Below, in pieces: positions 26,758 to 37,255 of a stretch of DNA of 64,000 bases. Position 1 is the first letter of the stretch; each line of letters opens with the position of its first letter. Both the position numbers and the translations under genes were made by a program. The stretch lies in NCBI GenBank assembly GCA_963712435.1, contig CAVQIB010000003.1, positions 124,001 to 188,000 of the forward strand, read 5' to 3'. The notes beneath the pieces are model-generated. The model was not told the DNA's origin. It made no database searches and worked only from the letters and a program-made list of their open reading frames with translations. This DNA is from Rhodoplanes sp963712435 (GTDB lineage Bacteria; Pseudomonadota; Alphaproteobacteria; Rhizobiales; Xanthobacteraceae).

Positions 26758-27122
26758 GCCATTTTAACCCTTGTTAAGCGAATCGAATCGTGACAGGTTT
26801 GATTCCGCCGCACCACTGCGAAAGTGACGCCAGCAAGGCTGCTTCCGTGGCGAGTGCGGCAGGGCTGTCCTAGCCCACATTCACCGACCTGCTTGATGCG
26901 CCTCGAACCTCGCCGGCTCACCGCCGAGAAGCGAGCACGTCCTCTTTCATGCCGGGCGCCGGCAAGCAGGTCTGTGGCCTTTCCCCTGCGCGATGGCGAC
27001 GGGGCGAAGGGACGGCAGTGTTTGTGTTCGTGTTGCGAGTGAGCGTGCCACGCGTAGGGCCAGGGCCGGAAATCGCCGGTCGCCGGCCTCGGACTCAGTA
27101 TTCCCAACGCAAGGCCATCAAC
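26758..27122. other. Intergenic region upstream of gcrA
   Basis: The 365 bp are without a convincing gene. TTAACCCTTGTTAAG at 26764-26778 looks like two TTAA half sites but with a 6-base spacer. The rest should hold the gcrA promoter; no clear boxes were found. Confidence 0.45.
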
Positions 27123-27614
27123 ATGTTCGCGAACCGTGAAACCTGGAATTCGGAGCGCATCGAGCAACTCAAGCGCTGCTTCCAAGCCGGGCTTTCGAGC
27201 AGTCAGATAGCCCGCGAAATGGGCGTGACCCGCAACGCGGTGATCGGCAAAGTGAGCCGCCTCGGCCTGTCGCGGCCCAAGGACGCCCTCGCCAACACGC
27301 TGGAGCAAAAGCGCGCCGCGCGGCTTGCGCGCCCGAAGCGTCCACGCATGAGCGTATTCGCGCAACATCGCGTGCTGACAAAGGCGTATCCCGGACCGCA
27401 GGCGGCGGGCGAAGCCGTCCCCATTCATAGCGGCCGCGGATGCACGCTGCTGGAGCTCGGCCGGGAAAAGTGCCGCTGGCCGATCGACTGCTCCGACGGC
27501 AATGACGTTTACTTCTGCGGAAACGAGCCCGTGCCGGGACTACCCTATTGCGCGGGGCATGCGCGGATCGCCTACCGGCCGACAGGTCGGCAGCGCAGCG
27601 ACGCGCACGTGTGA
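27123..27614 (+). CDS. gcrA: GcrA family cell cycle regulator
   Basis: GcrA is a sigma-70 cofactor acting at methylated GANTC promoters in Alphaproteobacteria (family knowledge). The N-terminal domain WNSERIEQLKRCFQAGLSSS and QIAREMGVTRNAVIGKVSRLGL matches the GcrA helix-turn-helix with the NAVIGKVSRL hallmark. The C-terminal part carries the zinc-like cluster region LGREKCRWPI and FCGNEPVPGLPYCAGHARIAY. The start at 27123 (MFANRETWN) is chosen because conservation begins there. At 163 residues it is slightly shorter than Caulobacter GcrA. Confidence 0.93.
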   Translation: MFANRETWNSERIEQLKRCFQAGLSSSQIAREMGVTRNAVIGKVSRLGLSRPKDALANTLEQKRAARLARPKRPRMSVFAQHRVLTKAYPGPQAAGEAVPIHSGRGCTLLELGREKCRWPIDCSDGNDVYFCGNEPVPGLPYCAGHARIAYRPTGRQRSDAHV

Positions 27615-27622
27615 GCGATCCT

Positions 27623-27660
27623 GCGCGCAGACGAGAACTCGCGTCAGGTCTGCGCGCTTT
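27623..27660 (+). terminator. Hairpin between gcrA and the convergent small gene
   Basis: GCGCGCAGAC (27623-27632) pairs with GTCTGCGCGC (27648-27657) around a 15-base loop, followed by TTT. It lies just after the gcrA stop codon in a convergent gap. It is a plausible but weak terminator. Confidence 0.45.
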
Positions 27661-27673
27661 CCGGTGGTATCGC

Positions 27674-27988
27674 TTACCCGAGCCCGAGAAACTGCTTGAT
27701 CTGACGCATGCTCGTTTCGGCGTCCTTCTTGTCGTTCGCCGGCAGCGCCCAGCCCTCGCCGGCGCGCGAGATCAGGACGGTGCTGCAGACCTCGACGCCG
27801 GACGACCGGTCGACGGCCGTATCGACGGTGGCGTCGACGATCTCGGCGAGCGTTTTCTCGAGCGGAGCCCGGTTCCACAACAGCATCTTGCGTTGCATGC
27901 TGACCTTGCCCGCTTCCTTGTCGAGCGTCAGCGTCGTCGAACCCGACCGCAGCACCAACCGCTGCGGCGTGCTTTCGATGGCAGCCAT
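27674..27988 (-). CDS. Conserved-looking hypothetical protein (104 aa)
   Basis: I do not recognise a named family. The sequence (QRLVLRSGSTTLTLDKEAGK, VSMQRKMLLWNRAPLEKTLA, EIVDATVDTAVDRSSGVEV) has the alternating pattern of a small beta-rich, PH-like domain. It ends with KDAETSMRQIKQFLGLG, an amphipathic helix. No signal or membrane segment. It converges on gcrA. Upstream at 28013-28027 lies TTTA-N7-TTAA, one mismatch from a CtrA site. Codon use supports a real gene. Confidence 0.7.
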   Translation of the reverse strand: MAAIESTPQRLVLRSGSTTLTLDKEAGKVSMQRKMLLWNRAPLEKTLAEIVDATVDTAVDRSSGVEVCSTVLISRAGEGWALPANDKKDAETSMRQIKQFLGLG

Positions 27989-28130
27989 GGCGTTTCTCCA
28001 ACCGCGTTTTCTTTACCGCTTGTTAAGCCTAGCAACGCTTCAGAGCTGGAACAATCGAATCCGGCTTGGTTGCCGCCGTGGGCTCGTGCAAAGCTTTTGA
28101 TACTCCCCGCAGAAAGCCTGGGCTGCTCAT

Positions 28131-28589
28131 TTGACCGAGCACATCTCTAGCCGACATAGGTATCGCATGCCGCCGACCTTTACCGTCCAAATCGCATGGG
28201 GCGACTGCGACGAGCAGGGCATCGTCTATTATCCGAATTATTTCTATTGGATGGACAGCGCCTTCCAGGCGCTGTTGCGCAAGGCCGGACTGAGTCTGCG
28301 GATTATCCGAGAGCAGTTCGGCGCGATCGGCATTCCGCTCGTGGAGGCGAAGGCGCGCTTTCATGCTTCCGCGACGCACGAAGACGCACTCGCGATCGAG
28401 GCGGAGGTGTCGCAGTGGGGACGGACAAGCTTCAAGGTGAGCTACCGGGGATTTCGCGCGCGGGACATCGTGTTCGAAGGCGTCGAGGCGCGCGTGTGGG
28501 CGGTCAAGACCGGCGAAAGCTCGGTCGCGTCGGCGCCGATCCCGGAAGCGTTCCGCAGCGCGCTGACTTCGGCAGGCGCATCCGCCTAA
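28131..28589 (+). CDS. Acyl-CoA thioesterase, 4-hydroxybenzoyl-CoA thioesterase (YbgC-like) family
   Basis: Hotdog-fold thioesterase. The catalytic N-terminal helix region WGDCDEQGIVYYPNYFYWMD carries the family's Asp and the Y.NYF.WMD pattern. GIPLVEAKARFHASATHED, FKVSYRGFR and FEGVEARVW follow as expected. The 152-residue length is normal. The ATG at 28131 precedes MPPTFTVQIAWGD by 12 residues; the ATG at 28167 is an alternative. Substrate uncertain: medium-chain, benzoyl-type or other acyl-CoA. It is monocistronic, with a palindromic repeat directly after. Confidence 0.88.
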   Translation: MTEHISSRHRYRMPPTFTVQIAWGDCDEQGIVYYPNYFYWMDSAFQALLRKAGLSLRIIREQFGAIGIPLVEAKARFHASATHEDALAIEAEVSQWGRTSFKVSYRGFRARDIVFEGVEARVWAVKTGESSVASAPIPEAFRSALTSAGASA

Positions 28590-28593
28590 TTAG

Positions 28594-28715
28594 AGCGTGA
28601 TGATTTCCGCTTGGATCGTTCCACCCTCAGTGGTCATGCTCCGCGGAAGCGGGGCATCCAGTAAGCATGGAGCGCGTTTGTGTTTACTGGATCGCCCGCC
28701 TTCGCGGGCGATGAC
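28594..28715. repeat. Palindromic repeat, ATCCAGTA/TACTGGAT family, copy 2
   Basis: This is the inverted orientation of the 23519 copy. GAGCGTGATGAT..., then CCACCCTCAGTGGTCATGC, CCGCGGAAGCGGGGCATCCA, GTAAGCATG, GTTTACTGGATCGCCCGCC and GCGGGCGATGAC. It matches copy 1 on the reverse strand over the flank CACTGAGGGTGG and the outer CATCACGCTC. Both copies therefore derive from one unit of about 120-135 bp. Confidence 0.85.
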
Positions 28716-28965
28716 GGCAGGAGATCGGTCGAACCCACGTCAATTCATCCTGCTTTAGCAGGCTCAACACCCGCCGTCGCTTTTTGGACGCAATTCGAGG
28801 GCCTGCGTTGCGGATTCGCCGGTTCGCGGCGCGCCAGACCGTGCGCGAACCTCCGGTTTGCCCCGCAGCCGTCATAATGATGTCATTGCCTCAGGTGTGA
28901 TCGTGACTATATTCGGCGCATGTCCGCGGGCCGCAATGGCCCGCGTTCCGTTTCCGGGAAACACA

Positions 28966-30792
<1,827 letters not shown>

Positions 30793-30881
30793 GTTCGCCT
30801 AACGCTGGCGATATCGCGCTTGGTAAAGACTAAGCACACTTGGAGTTGAACTTCGTAGATTGACCGTACAAGAGAGAGGCT

Positions 30882-31370
30882 ATGGCTGATCGCGTTATTC
30901 TCGATTGCATGGTTTATGACGCTGTCGCCCAGGATCGTCGTCTGAAGCAGCTAATTGAGCAATGCCAACGTGTTTGCAGCCTTTTCGTTTTATCCACGCA
31001 TGTCGAGACCGATCAGTTGGCCGCGATTCCCGCGGACAAGGATATCGGTCAGGCGAATGCAGTAAGCGTCGAGCCGATTCCGACACCAGTGTGCATCATC
31101 GATCATTCTCGGATTGACCGAAGCCGGATCGGAACCGATGCGCTAAACGCAGCGTATACAAAACTGCGGATCGGGAATCCCAAACACACTGACGACGCTA
31201 TAATTGGCACCACCGCGGTTTCCGATGCCGACATTCTGGTGACCGACGATAAGGGCTTTAGAAACAGATTTAAAAAGCTCAGAAGCAGCGTGCGAGTGAT
31301 GTCATCTGCGGAGTTCGCGACTTATCTGGAAGAGCTGCTGAAGGCAGCACCCGCGTGCCCACGACCCTGA
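30882..31370 (+). CDS. PIN-domain protein without adjacent antitoxin
   Basis: This putative nuclease-fold protein has acidic motifs placed as in PIN domains: ADRVILDCMVYD at the start, an internal KHTDDAIIGTTAVSDADILVTDD and KGFRNRFKKL. The length (162) is somewhat above VapC toxins. Base composition is lower in GC than the flanking genes, hinting at acquisition. An AGAGAGAGG ribosome binding site supports the ATG at 30882. No small antitoxin gene precedes it; typA ends 89 bp upstream. Its last bases overlap the next gene, so it is co-transcribed with the methyltransferase. Confidence 0.72.
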   Translation: MADRVILDCMVYDAVAQDRRLKQLIEQCQRVCSLFVLSTHVETDQLAAIPADKDIGQANAVSVEPIPTPVCIIDHSRIDRSRIGTDALNAAYTKLRIGNPKHTDDAIIGTTAVSDADILVTDDKGFRNRFKKLRSSVRVMSSAEFATYLEELLKAAPACPRP

Positions 31371-32204
31371 CCTGCCCCGCCTGCGGAATGGCGACATCGC
31401 AGCAACGTCTCTATCGCAAGAACGGCTGCGATATTTTTCGTTGCGCGGCGTGCGGGCTCGGCCGCACGGAGAGCGCCGAAAACTTCGATCCGTCCGCCTA
31501 TTACACCGGCGGCTATTTCTCCGGCGAGCATGCCGACGGCTATGCCGACTATGTCGGCGCGGAACAGGTGCTGCGCCGCGAGTTCGCCCGCACCGTGCGC
31601 GTTCATTCGCACATTTGTCCCGCGCGGACGGCTGCTCGAACTCGGCTGCGCCTACGGGTTCTTCCTGCAGGAGGCGCAGCAGCGCTACGACGTGTGCGGC
31701 ATCGAACTCGCCGCAGACGCCGCCGAGTTCTGCCGCAGCCGCGGCCTCGACGTCGTCACCGGCCTTGCCGACGCGCCGACGCTCGATCGCCTGGGCCCGC
31801 CGTTCGACGTGATCGTCCTGCTCGACGTGATCGAGCACCTGCCGCAGCCGCACGAAACGCTTGCGCTCGCCGCGCAACGACTCGCGCCGGGCGGGATCAT
31901 CGTCCTCACGACCGGCGATTTCGGCTCGCTCGCCGCGCGCGCCCTCGGCGCGGGCTGGCGGCTGATGACGCCGCCGCAGCACCTGTGGTTCTTCACCGCG
32001 GAGAGCTTCCGCCGGCTGGCGCGCCAGACCGGACTCGGCGTGGAGCGTATCGATCACCCCTGGAAAACCGTGCCTCTCTCGCTCATTCTGTTCCAGGTCC
32101 GCCGCATGCTGGGCCTGCGCGCCGACGCACGCGCAGGGTCGAGCCGGGTCGGGCTGCCGGTCAATCTGTTCGATGCGATGCGCGTCGTGTTGCGGAAAGG
32201 ATGA
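31355..32204 (+). CDS. Class I SAM-dependent methyltransferase with N-terminal zinc ribbon, frame broken once
   Basis: A GTG start at 31355 opens with LTCPACGMATSQQRLYRKNG and RCAACGLGRTE, a CxxC...CxxC zinc ribbon, then DPSAYYTGGYFSGEHADGYADY. After a shift near 31590-31615 the methyltransferase core continues: GRLLELGCAYGFFLQEAQQ (motif I), DVIVLLDVIEHLPQPHETLA and LAPGGIIVLTTGDFGS. This architecture is common among methyltransferases of glycan and LPS loci. It overlaps the PIN gene by 16 bp and heads a run of glycan-type genes. Target unknown. Confidence 0.88.
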
Positions 32205-32298
32205 TATTGGTCCGTCCCCCGTCTGGACCCAGGATCAGCGGCGCGCGGTTTCACGGTGCGCCGCGTCCGGGGCGCGCGACGACACGGATCGAGCGGTT

Positions 32299-32667
32299 AT
32301 GAACAGCGGATTGAGCCTCTCCCAGATCGCGCTGCTGGCCGCCTATGCGGTCGGGATGGCGGGCGGCCAGCTATTGTTCAAGACGGCGGCCCTGCAATTG
32401 CCGGGCGACGGCCCGCTCGCGACGCGGCTCGCCGGTCTCCTGCAGAACGGGTTTTTCCTCGGCGCGGTCGCGCTCTACGCGGCGCTCTCCGTACTTTGGG
32501 TCTGGGTCCTGACCTTCACGCCGCTGTCGCGCGCCTATCCGTTTGTCGCGATCGCCTTCGCGCTCACCCCCTTGCTCGGCGGACTCGTCTTCGCCGAGCC
32601 GCTCTCGGCGCGGCTGCTGATCGGCCTCGCGGTCGTCGTCGGCGGCCTCTTTCTGGTCGCGGGATGA
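32299..32667 (+). CDS. EamA/ArnE-like small multidrug-type membrane protein
   Basis: Four-helix membrane protein of 122 residues: IALLAAYAVGMAGGQLLFKTAAL, GFFLGAVALYAALSVLWVWVL, PLSRAYPFVAIAFALTPLLGGLVF and LLIGLAVVVGGLFLVAG. The GGQLLFK and PLSRAYPF motifs are those of half-size EamA proteins such as ArnE/ArnF, which flip undecaprenyl-linked sugars (family knowledge). It is followed after 6 bp by a dolichol-phosphate-mannose-synthase-like GT2, so a polyprenyl-phosphate-sugar flippase is a reasonable guess. The ATG at 32299 is chosen from the helix start. Confidence 0.82.
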   Translation: MNSGLSLSQIALLAAYAVGMAGGQLLFKTAALQLPGDGPLATRLAGLLQNGFFLGAVALYAALSVLWVWVLTFTPLSRAYPFVAIAFALTPLLGGLVFAEPLSARLLIGLAVVVGGLFLVAG

Positions 32668-32673
32668 CGCGTC

Positions 32674-33358
32674 GTGGCATCGAGCGACCGCATCGTCGTC
32701 GTGATCGCCGCCTACAACGAGGCGTCGGTGATTGCGTCCGTGGTGGCCGGACGTGCGGCGCGCCTCCTATCCCGCCGTGGTGGTCGATGACGGCTCGACC
32801 GACGCGACCGGCGACGTCGCCGCCCGCGCCGGCGCGTGCGTCGTCACCCATCCGGTCAATCTCGGTCAGGGCGCCGCGTTGCAGACCGGCCTCGACTTTG
32901 CGCTCGCGCAAGGCGCGGACGTCATCGTCACCTTCGACGCCGACGGCCAGCATCGCGCCGCCGATATCGCCCCGCTGATCGCGGCGCTCGCCGCGAACAA
33001 GGCGGACTACGCGCTCGGCAGCCGCTTTCTCGGCGACGCGGTCAATCTGCCGCGCAAACGCCGGCTGATGCTGACGGCGGCGACCCGGTTCACGCGGCTG
33101 ACCACCGGGCTCGACCTCACCGACACGCATAACGGCTTGCGCGCGATGACGCGGCGCGGGGCCTCCCGCATCGGGCTGAAGCAGAACCGCATGGCGCACG
33201 CCTCGGAAATCCTGCACCAGATCGCGCAGAGCGGCCTTCCCTATGTCGAGGTGCCGGTGACCATCGAGTACAGCGCCTATTCGCTCGGCAAGGGCCAGAC
33301 GCTCAGCGAGTTGCTCGCGATCCTGATCGATCTGTTCGCGCGACGGATGCACCGATGA
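32674..33358 (+). CDS. Family 2 glycosyltransferase (DPM1/DpmA-like), frame broken once
   Basis: Transfers a sugar from a nucleotide donor, probably to polyprenyl phosphate. A GTG start at 32674 gives ASSDRIVVVIAAYNEASVIASVV. A shift near 32735-32760 leads into YPAVVVDDGSTDATGDVAARAGA, with metal-binding DDGSTD and VTFDADGQH, followed by YALGSRFLGDAVNLPRKRRLM and the C-terminal VEVPVTIEYSAYSLGKGQTL. It has no membrane helices. It overlaps the DUF2304 gene by four bases (ATGA). Confidence 0.9.
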
Positions 33359-33745
33359 TCGCCCAGCTTCTTCTCACCGCGATGCTGTTCGCCATCCTGC
33401 TCTATGCTTGGCGAACCTATCGGCTGGCGCCGGCGGTCGGACTGCTCGCCGTCGCCGCGGCGCTGGCGGGGCTTTATTTCGTCTGGTTCCCCGCGCATGC
33501 GACCGCGCTCGCGGAGTTCGTCGGCATCGGCCGCGGGGTCGACCTCATCGTCTATACCTGGGTCGTCATCAGCCTGCTGATGCTGCGTCAATCTGCATCT
33601 CAAGCTGCGGGCGCAGATGGAGGTGATCACCGCGCTTGCGCGCACGATCGCGCTGGCGAATGCGGCGCGGGCGCTGTCGGAGGGCGCGCCGCCGGAGGGC
33701 GCGCTGTCGGAAGGCGACCGCCTGCGCACGGTGCCGCCGGAGTGA
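33355..33745 (+). CDS. DUF2304 family membrane protein, frame broken once
   Basis: DUF2304 proteins accompany GT2 enzymes in many glycan loci. Three helices are visible: LLLTAMLFAILLYAW, GLLAVAAALAGLYFVWFP and VDLIVYTWVVISLLML. The frame shifts near 33585-33595, after which NLHLKLRAQMEVITALARTIAL gives the typical charged coiled-coil tail. It ends SEGDRLRTVPPE with the stop at 33743-33745. The ATG overlaps the GT2 stop. Confidence 0.85.
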
Positions 33746-33775
33746 TCGCGCCGCGCGGGCGCGGTCGCCGCAGCA

Positions 33776-35404
33776 TCAACGGAACCAGGTGGGTCGACGC
33801 TTCTCGGTCTTTCCGGCCGTATCGAGATCGGTCCCGCTGTCGGCTTCCGTCCCCGGATCGTCTGGCGCATGCACGAGCGGGATAATCGGCTCAACCGCGC
33901 CGTCGCCTGATTTCACCGGCTTATCATGCCCCGCCGTTGACGCCGCCACGCTCGGCGGCGGCGTTTTGCTCCACGCACGCGTGTAGGCCGCGGTCCGCGC
34001 CGGCACGACGACCGGGCTGGAGGCGGTTTCGGTATCGACCGGAGCGGCCGGAGCCGCGGTCACCGCCGCGGGCGCCGGCAGCGTCGCGCGCATACGATCG
34101 TTCTCGATGATGGGTCCGTGCGGACCGAGATCGGCAATCGGAATGCGCCACTCGAACGCGTCGAGCCGTCCGGTCGCCGGCGAAACGGGCATCCAGGCGT
34201 TCGACACAAGGCCGTCCGCCGTCCAGGCCGGATCGCGCTGCGCGTTGAGCGCGCGCGCCATCCATTCGCGCGAGCGCCCGATATCTCCGCTTTCTCTTTC
34301 CTCCAGCTCCGCCATGAGCGCCGCGACGCGCTGCGTGGGATTGTCGAGCAGCGGCGCGAGGCTTTCGCGGACCAGGCCGAACTGCTGCGCGTCGAGCGCG
34401 GCGCGCGCGACCGCGAGCGCGGTCTCCGGATGATTGGGAGCGAGCCGAGCAAGGCTGCGGATGCGGCTGAGCCGCTCGCGGCTCGATTGGCGCGGACGGA
34501 TTTCGGAATAGACGGCGGCGAGATCGGGATGCGGATTGACCGCCCAGGCGCGCTCGATCACGCGGCTCGCCCTGCGGGCTTTTCCCGCTTCGGCCAGGAG
34601 CCGCCCGGCGAGCGCGGCAGCCGGAACGAGCCCGGGTGACAATTTCAGTGCGAGCAGCGCAAGCCCCTTCGCCGTCTCGCGATCGGTTTCGCCCGACAAA
34701 GCGCGACCGGTCAGCAGCACGGCGCGTTGTCGCCTGTACAGGTCCTGCGTCAACAGCCCGTTGTGCATATTGCTTTCGAGCGCCGCGAGCGCCCCGGTCC
34801 AGTCCCCGTCCGCGCAGCGATATTGCAGGACCGCCTCCGCCGCCCAGGCGAGCGTGCGCTCGGTCTTGACCGCCTCCTCCGCATAGGAGCGAGCAGCCGC
34901 AGGATCGTTGCGGCGCTGAGCCTCGATGAACAGGCCATGCAGCCCGAGCAGCTTGGTGTCGCTCCGCTTGGACATCGTGCGGAAGTTCCGCTCCGCCTCG
35001 GTTCCGTCCCCCGCAAGCTGCGCCGTCTGCGCTCCGAGCAGGAGGGCAAGCGGTTCGTTCGGCATGAGCCGGCGCGCTTCCTGAGCGCAGCGGCGGGCCG
35101 CCGGCGCATCGCCAGCGCCGATCGCGATGATGCCGCGCGAAATTGCGCGATAGCCGCGATTGATGCGGCGGTTCGAGCGAAAGCCGGATAACGTCCGGGG
35201 CGCCCGGACCAAGCCGTTCAGTATGGACCAGACCAGGATTGCGGCGGCGACGAGTATCGCCAGCGCCGCCGCGCCCACCATGACTGACGTTTCGATCTGG
35301 TAGCCGAGCCAGGTGATGGCGATGTCGCCCGGCCGATCGGCAAGCCACACCGCGCCGAGCGCGAGCGCGGCGACGCCGAGCAAAAACAGAAGGACGCGTG
35401 TCAT
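33776..35404 (-). CDS. hemY: HemY-like tetratricopeptide inner-membrane protein
   Basis: The 542-residue protein is of the HemY N-terminal family found beside haem genes; exact role unresolved in this class. Two N-terminal helices (LFLLGVAALALGAVWLA; AAALAILVAAAILVWSILNGL) precede SGFRSNRRINRGYRAISRGI, then TPR repeats over residues about 85-400 (AQEARRLMPNEPLALLLGAQTAQ and similar). A Pro/Ala/Thr-rich tail follows. It starts 11 bp after the mitofilin-like gene, in the hemC-hemD-mitofilin-hemY order usual for Rhizobiales. The frame is intact. Confidence 0.9.
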   Translation of the reverse strand: MTRVLLFLLGVAALALGAVWLADRPGDIAITWLGYQIETSVMVGAAALAILVAAAILVWSILNGLVRAPRTLSGFRSNRRINRGYRAISRGIIAIGAGDAPAARRCAQEARRLMPNEPLALLLGAQTAQLAGDGTEAERNFRTMSKRSDTKLLGLHGLFIEAQRRNDPAAARSYAEEAVKTERTLAWAAEAVLQYRCADGDWTGALAALESNMHNGLLTQDLYRRQRAVLLTGRALSGETDRETAKGLALLALKLSPGLVPAAALAGRLLAEAGKARRASRVIERAWAVNPHPDLAAVYSEIRPRQSSRERLSRIRSLARLAPNHPETALAVARAALDAQQFGLVRESLAPLLDNPTQRVAALMAELEERESGDIGRSREWMARALNAQRDPAWTADGLVSNAWMPVSPATGRLDAFEWRIPIADLGPHGPIIENDRMRATLPAPAAVTAAPAAPVDTETASSPVVVPARTAAYTRAWSKTPPPSVAASTAGHDKPVKSGDGAVEPIIPLVHAPDDPGTEADSGTDLDTAGKTEKRRPTWFR

Positions 35405-35415
35405 CGTCTCCCGTC

Positions 35416-37189
35416 CTATGGATTGGCGAGCGCCGCGAGCGCCGCATTCTCGGTCCGCTGGGCGGCGGCGACCGCCGCCTCACGTCCTTCGGCCTTCTTC
35501 ATCCAGGCGGCGGCCGGCGCGCGCGCGGATTCGGGAAGCTTGCGCAGCTCCGTCAGAGCGGCGGCGAGGTCGGCCTGCTTGGCCTTTACTTCGATGCGCG
35601 CGACCACGGCCGTGACATCGTCGCCCGCGACCGCGCTCACCGGACGGACGCGCACGAGCCGCTCGGCATGCGCCTGCAGGCGCTCGAGATAGCCGGTGTC
35701 GGGGGCGACAGCAGCATTGCCGGTCCCCGCCAGTTGGGGCGCGAGCGCCGCAAGCTCGCGGCCGAGCGCTTCCGCCGTCGGCACGCCGGTCGCGGCAAAA
35801 GGTTCGAGCGGAGCAAGCAGCTGCGCGTCGGGCGCCAACGCCGTCGCCGCCTTGAACTCGCCCGAATACGGGGCCCCGCGCTCGACCGCGCTGCGCAGCC
35901 CCGAGGCGACGAGCGCGAAACGGACCGCACGGTCGCCGGCTGCGGTTGTCTCCGTGCCGCGCGCGAGCGTTTGCTGCAGGGATGTCGTGGTCTGCTCGAC
36001 CGATTGCTGCAGCGACGCCGCAGTCCGCTGCAGGGATGCGACGCGCTCGGCGAGCGCGTCGAATTCCGCCTTGCCGATGGCGGGGGGCTGCTGCCGCGCA
36101 GTCGCTCCCTGTTCCGCGCCGGCGCGGACCGCAGCCTCGGCGCGCGCGCGCAGCTTGCTGCATGGCGGATGCGGTTTCGTCGGCGCGGCGATCGAGCAGC
36201 GCGAGCCCGTCGGCGAGCGATTTCGCCACCGCCTCCAAAGCAGCCAGGCGCTGGGCGAGCGCCGGATCGGGCGTCGCCGGCTCGCCTTCGGCCGGCGGCG
36301 TCGCCGCAGCCGCGGCTCCGGAATCGGGCGGCGCAGCCGCAAGCGCGGCCTCCACCTTGGCCAGTCGCGCGGCAAGCTCGTCCGCCCTCAGCGGCTCGCC
36401 GGTGGACGGCACCCCGCGCGTGCTCAGGTCGCGCACCGCAAGCTCGACCGCGCCGAGCCGCGCCCACAGCACGTTCGTGAGTCCTTCGTCGGACATATAG
36501 GTGAGCCAGGTATAGCCCATGGCCAGCGCGACCAACGCCCCGCCGATCAGGCCGGACGCGAGCATCGCGCCCCACGGCGTGCGGCGGCGTTCGCGCCCCG
36601 CCGTCTGCGTCTCCGGCGCGAGTGCGGGCGCGCAAGCTCCGGCGCGCTCTCCGGCGATTCGGCCGCGTCGCGCGTTACCCCGTCTTCCGCTCCATCGGTC
36701 GTGGCGCGCGTTTCCGCGTCCTCGACGCCGTATGTCTCGGACCGCGTGTCTGCGCCCCGCGCTATCGGTCGTGGCGCGCGTTTCCGCGTCCTCGACGCCA
36801 AAGGTCTCGGAGCGTGTCTCCGCGCCTTCGGCGCCGGAGCTTGCCGCGCGCGTTTCCGCGTCTTCGACGCCATAGGTCTCGGAGCGCGTTTCCGCGCCTT
36901 CCGCGCCGGAAGTCGCGTCAGCTGGAGCGCCCACTTCCGTGACAACCTCCGGAGCGGCATCCGCCGTGCGTGCTCCGGAGCGGCATTCGCCGTAGGCTCG
37001 TCCGGAGAGGCATGCGCCGTAGTATCCGCGGGAGTGGTCTGCGCCATCGTCTCCTCCGTGCGGCATCCACCGGCGTGTCGCCGCTGCCCGGCCGTGCGGC
37101 GCTTTCGGTCGACGGTTCGGCCGCGGCCGATTCTTCCTGCGGAAATTTCCCGCACGAGCCGTCAACGGGCGCTTTTTCTTATGGGCCAT
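35416..37189 (-). CDS. Mitofilin-like (COG4223) inner-membrane protein, frame broken several times
   Basis: This belongs to the alphaproteobacterial mitofilin-related proteins coded beside hemD and hemY. Conserved parts are a membrane helix near 36530-36580 (GAMLASGLIGGALVALAMGY), a coiled coil (AALEAVAKSLADGLALLDRRAD; SLQRTAASLQQSVEQTTTSL) and the C-terminal domain RAVRFALVASGLRSAVERGAPYSGE ending ALAALANP. The frame changes near 36160 and at least three more times between about 36650 and 37100, in and around a tandem repeat. MAHKKKRPL at 37189 is the likely start. Either multiple sequence errors in repetitive DNA, or a decaying N-terminus, explains this. Confidence 0.78.
36697..36915. repeat. 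Tandem 72-bp coding repeat in the mitofilin-like gene
   Basis: Three copies with CGCGTTTCCGCGTC starting near 36707, 36777 and 36849, giving periods of 70 and 72 bases. Each encodes a 24-residue acidic unit of the type GAEGAETRSETYGVEDAETR, itself two 12-residue halves sharing ETR. The 70-base period is not a multiple of three and coincides with one of the frame changes. Confidence 0.8.
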
Positions 37190-37255
37190 CACTGGCTCCC
37201 AACCTTCATTGCATAGTGTAAAAGGGCATACTGCGCCCGTGCCGCCGCGGCAACC

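Noticed and set aside
26764..26778. TTAACCCTTGTTAAG as a CtrA box
   Set aside because: The spacer between the TTAA half sites is 6 bases rather than 7, so it does not fit the CtrA consensus.
19580..27122. Integrated phage or transposon anchored at the tRNA genes
   Set aside because: No integrase, transposase or duplicated tRNA 3' end is visible.
36697..36915. CRISPR-like array
   Set aside because: The units are adjacent 72-bp coding repeats without unique spacers, inside the mitofilin-like gene.
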